Positions 63,519-64,000 of a stretch of DNA of 64,000 nucleotides are shown here, one piece after another. Position 1 is the first letter of the stretch. Every line of letters starts with the position of its first letter. The DNA comes from Liquorilactobacillus aquaticus DSM 21051 (lineage in GTDB: Bacteria > Bacillota > Bacilli > Lactobacillales > Lactobacillaceae): contig NZ_AYZD01000015.1 in NCBI RefSeq assembly GCF_001436755.1, positions 334,262 to 398,261 of the forward strand, read 5' to 3'. The position numbers were made by a program, and so were the translations under genes. Below the pieces are notes generated by a model. It had not been told where the DNA came from. It was given only the letters and a program-made list of their open reading frames with translations, and searched no databases.

Positions 63519-63725
63519 TTAAGAAATTTTCTTCATACTTTTTAAACGGACAATTGCTCTCTTGTGAAAATCGCTGACTGCTAACTCATCAGAATCATCA
63601 TGTTCAATTATTGAGACCATTGCAGAATTTTCATAGATTTTTTCAATTGATCCAACAAAATCGTGATTTAATGCACCAAATTTTTTGCATTTTACTTTTT
63701 CACCGATTTCGAAGTTTGCCTCCAT
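63519..63725 (-). CDS. DUF2187-like (KOW-type) small protein
   Basis: This 68-residue protein has the pattern FEIGEKVKCKKFGALNHDFVG, then SIEKIYENSAMVSI, a small beta-barrel arrangement seen in the DUF2187 family of Firmicutes (Bacillus YkvS-like). The function is unknown. I set the start at MEANFEIG behind GAAGGTG; a longer N-terminus (MHVLYL...) has no good site. Confidence 0.75.
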   Translation of the reverse strand: MEANFEIGEKVKCKKFGALNHDFVGSIEKIYENSAMVSIIEHDDSDELAVSDFHKRAIVRLKSMKKIS

Positions 63726-63822
63726 TAACTCACCTTCATTCATACATCTTAAGCATAATATCAAATATAAAACATGCATGCAACTTTTTTACTTAATTTT
63801 AACAGCTTTTACTATTAACAAC

Positions 63823-64000
63823 TTATTGGCGTAATTCAACTCGCTGTGTTTCTACCTTCTGCTGTTCAATCGTGATATCACCTTGTTTTTGTTTTAGCAT
63901 TTTCATGGCCTTTGCATAGGAGAAAATCAATACAAGACATGAAGCAAACCAAGCCAAGGGATTAGCAAAACAAGTTCCAACATAACCGACAGAAGTCGCT
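63823..64000 (-). CDS. C-terminal end of a MATE-type multidrug efflux transporter (partial)
   Basis: The frame runs off the right edge of the window. The visible 58 residues include the MATE-like end TSVGYVGTCFANPLAWFAS, a final hydrophobic helix and a basic tail (KAMKMLKQKQ). The assignment rests on this short pattern (FANPLAW helix), so it is moderate. The start and most of the protein are outside the window. Confidence 0.65.
   Translation of the reverse strand, partial: ATSVGYVGTCFANPLAWFASCLVLIFSYAKAMKMLKQKQGDITIEQQKVETQRVELRQ

Noticed and set aside
1-64000. CRISPR array, phage or integrative element
   Set aside because: No regularly spaced repeats, integrase, transposase or phage genes were found; gene content and order are core-like.

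Overview
This window looks like a piece of the core chromosome of a low-GC Gram-positive bacterium, most likely a member of the Lactobacillaceae (Lactobacillales). The base composition is AT-rich, genes have strong AGGAGG-type ribosome binding sites, and two aminoacyl-tRNA synthetase genes carry T-box leaders. Gene order follows the Bacillus/Lactobacillus chromosome: polA-mutM-coaE-nrdR-dnaB-dnaI-thrS-infC-rpmI-rplT, then yqeG-yqeH-yhbY-nadD-yqeK-rsfS-yqeM-tmcAL-yceD-rpmF, then ytpP-ytpR-sftA-murC, and ecsAB-hit-prsA-yhaMNO. No ribosomal RNA operon, phage, insertion sequence, plasmid gene or CRISPR array was seen. Most genes lie on the minus strand and so read from right to left.

Layout. 0.1-5 kb: a class B penicillin-binding protein diverges from a large YfhO-type membrane protein. 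5-11 kb: a Ktr/Trk-type regulator, apt-recJ, a LapA-like protein, an SDR oxidoreductase and rnz. 11-18 kb: an orphan small protein, an OatA-like acetyltransferase, obg, a cation efflux transporter and uvrC, the last two convergent over a shared hairpin. 18-21 kb: a glutamine-type ABC importer whose binding protein is fused to the permease, diverging from a 48-residue small protein gene across a region rich in repeats. 21-28.4 kb: nucleotide, tRNA, ribosome-assembly and NAD genes. 28.5-39.3 kb: the translation operon (infC-rpmI-rplT, thrS) and the replication/repair operon (polA to dnaI). 39.4-46.3 kb: a BI-1 membrane protein, a MaoC-like hydratase, murC, sftA, ytpR and a thioredoxin. 46.3-53 kb: trmB, a YtmP-like kinase, ecsAB, then hit, a small membrane protein and prsA on the plus strand. 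52.3-57.6 kb: yhaM, yhaN, yhaO and a YlbF-family protein. 57.7-63.5 kb: a class A penicillin-binding protein, argR, a Crp/Fnr regulator, argS with its T-box, and tRNA-Gly. The right edge holds a DUF2187-like protein and the C-terminus of a probable MATE transporter.

How the genes fit together. The window joins cell-wall synthesis and division (two PBPs, murC, sftA, OatA), replication restart and repair (polA, dnaB, dnaI, mutM, uvrC, recJ), and ribosome biogenesis (obg, engB, yqeH, yhbY, rsfS, L20, L32, L35, IF-3). RNA-level control is the richest theme: a transcription-attenuating leader before infC, an ATA initiation codon on infC, two T-boxes with readable specifier codons (ACC for threonine, CGC for arginine), and several unexplained hairpins.

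I found no clearly new multi-gene system. The items most worth a second look are non-coding: the structured 92-nt element at 20780-20871, the palindrome and direct repeats in the 20381-20612 promoter region, the three hairpins in the unusually long rpmI-rplT spacer, the element between murC and the maoC-like gene, and the gene-free region at 49927-50338.
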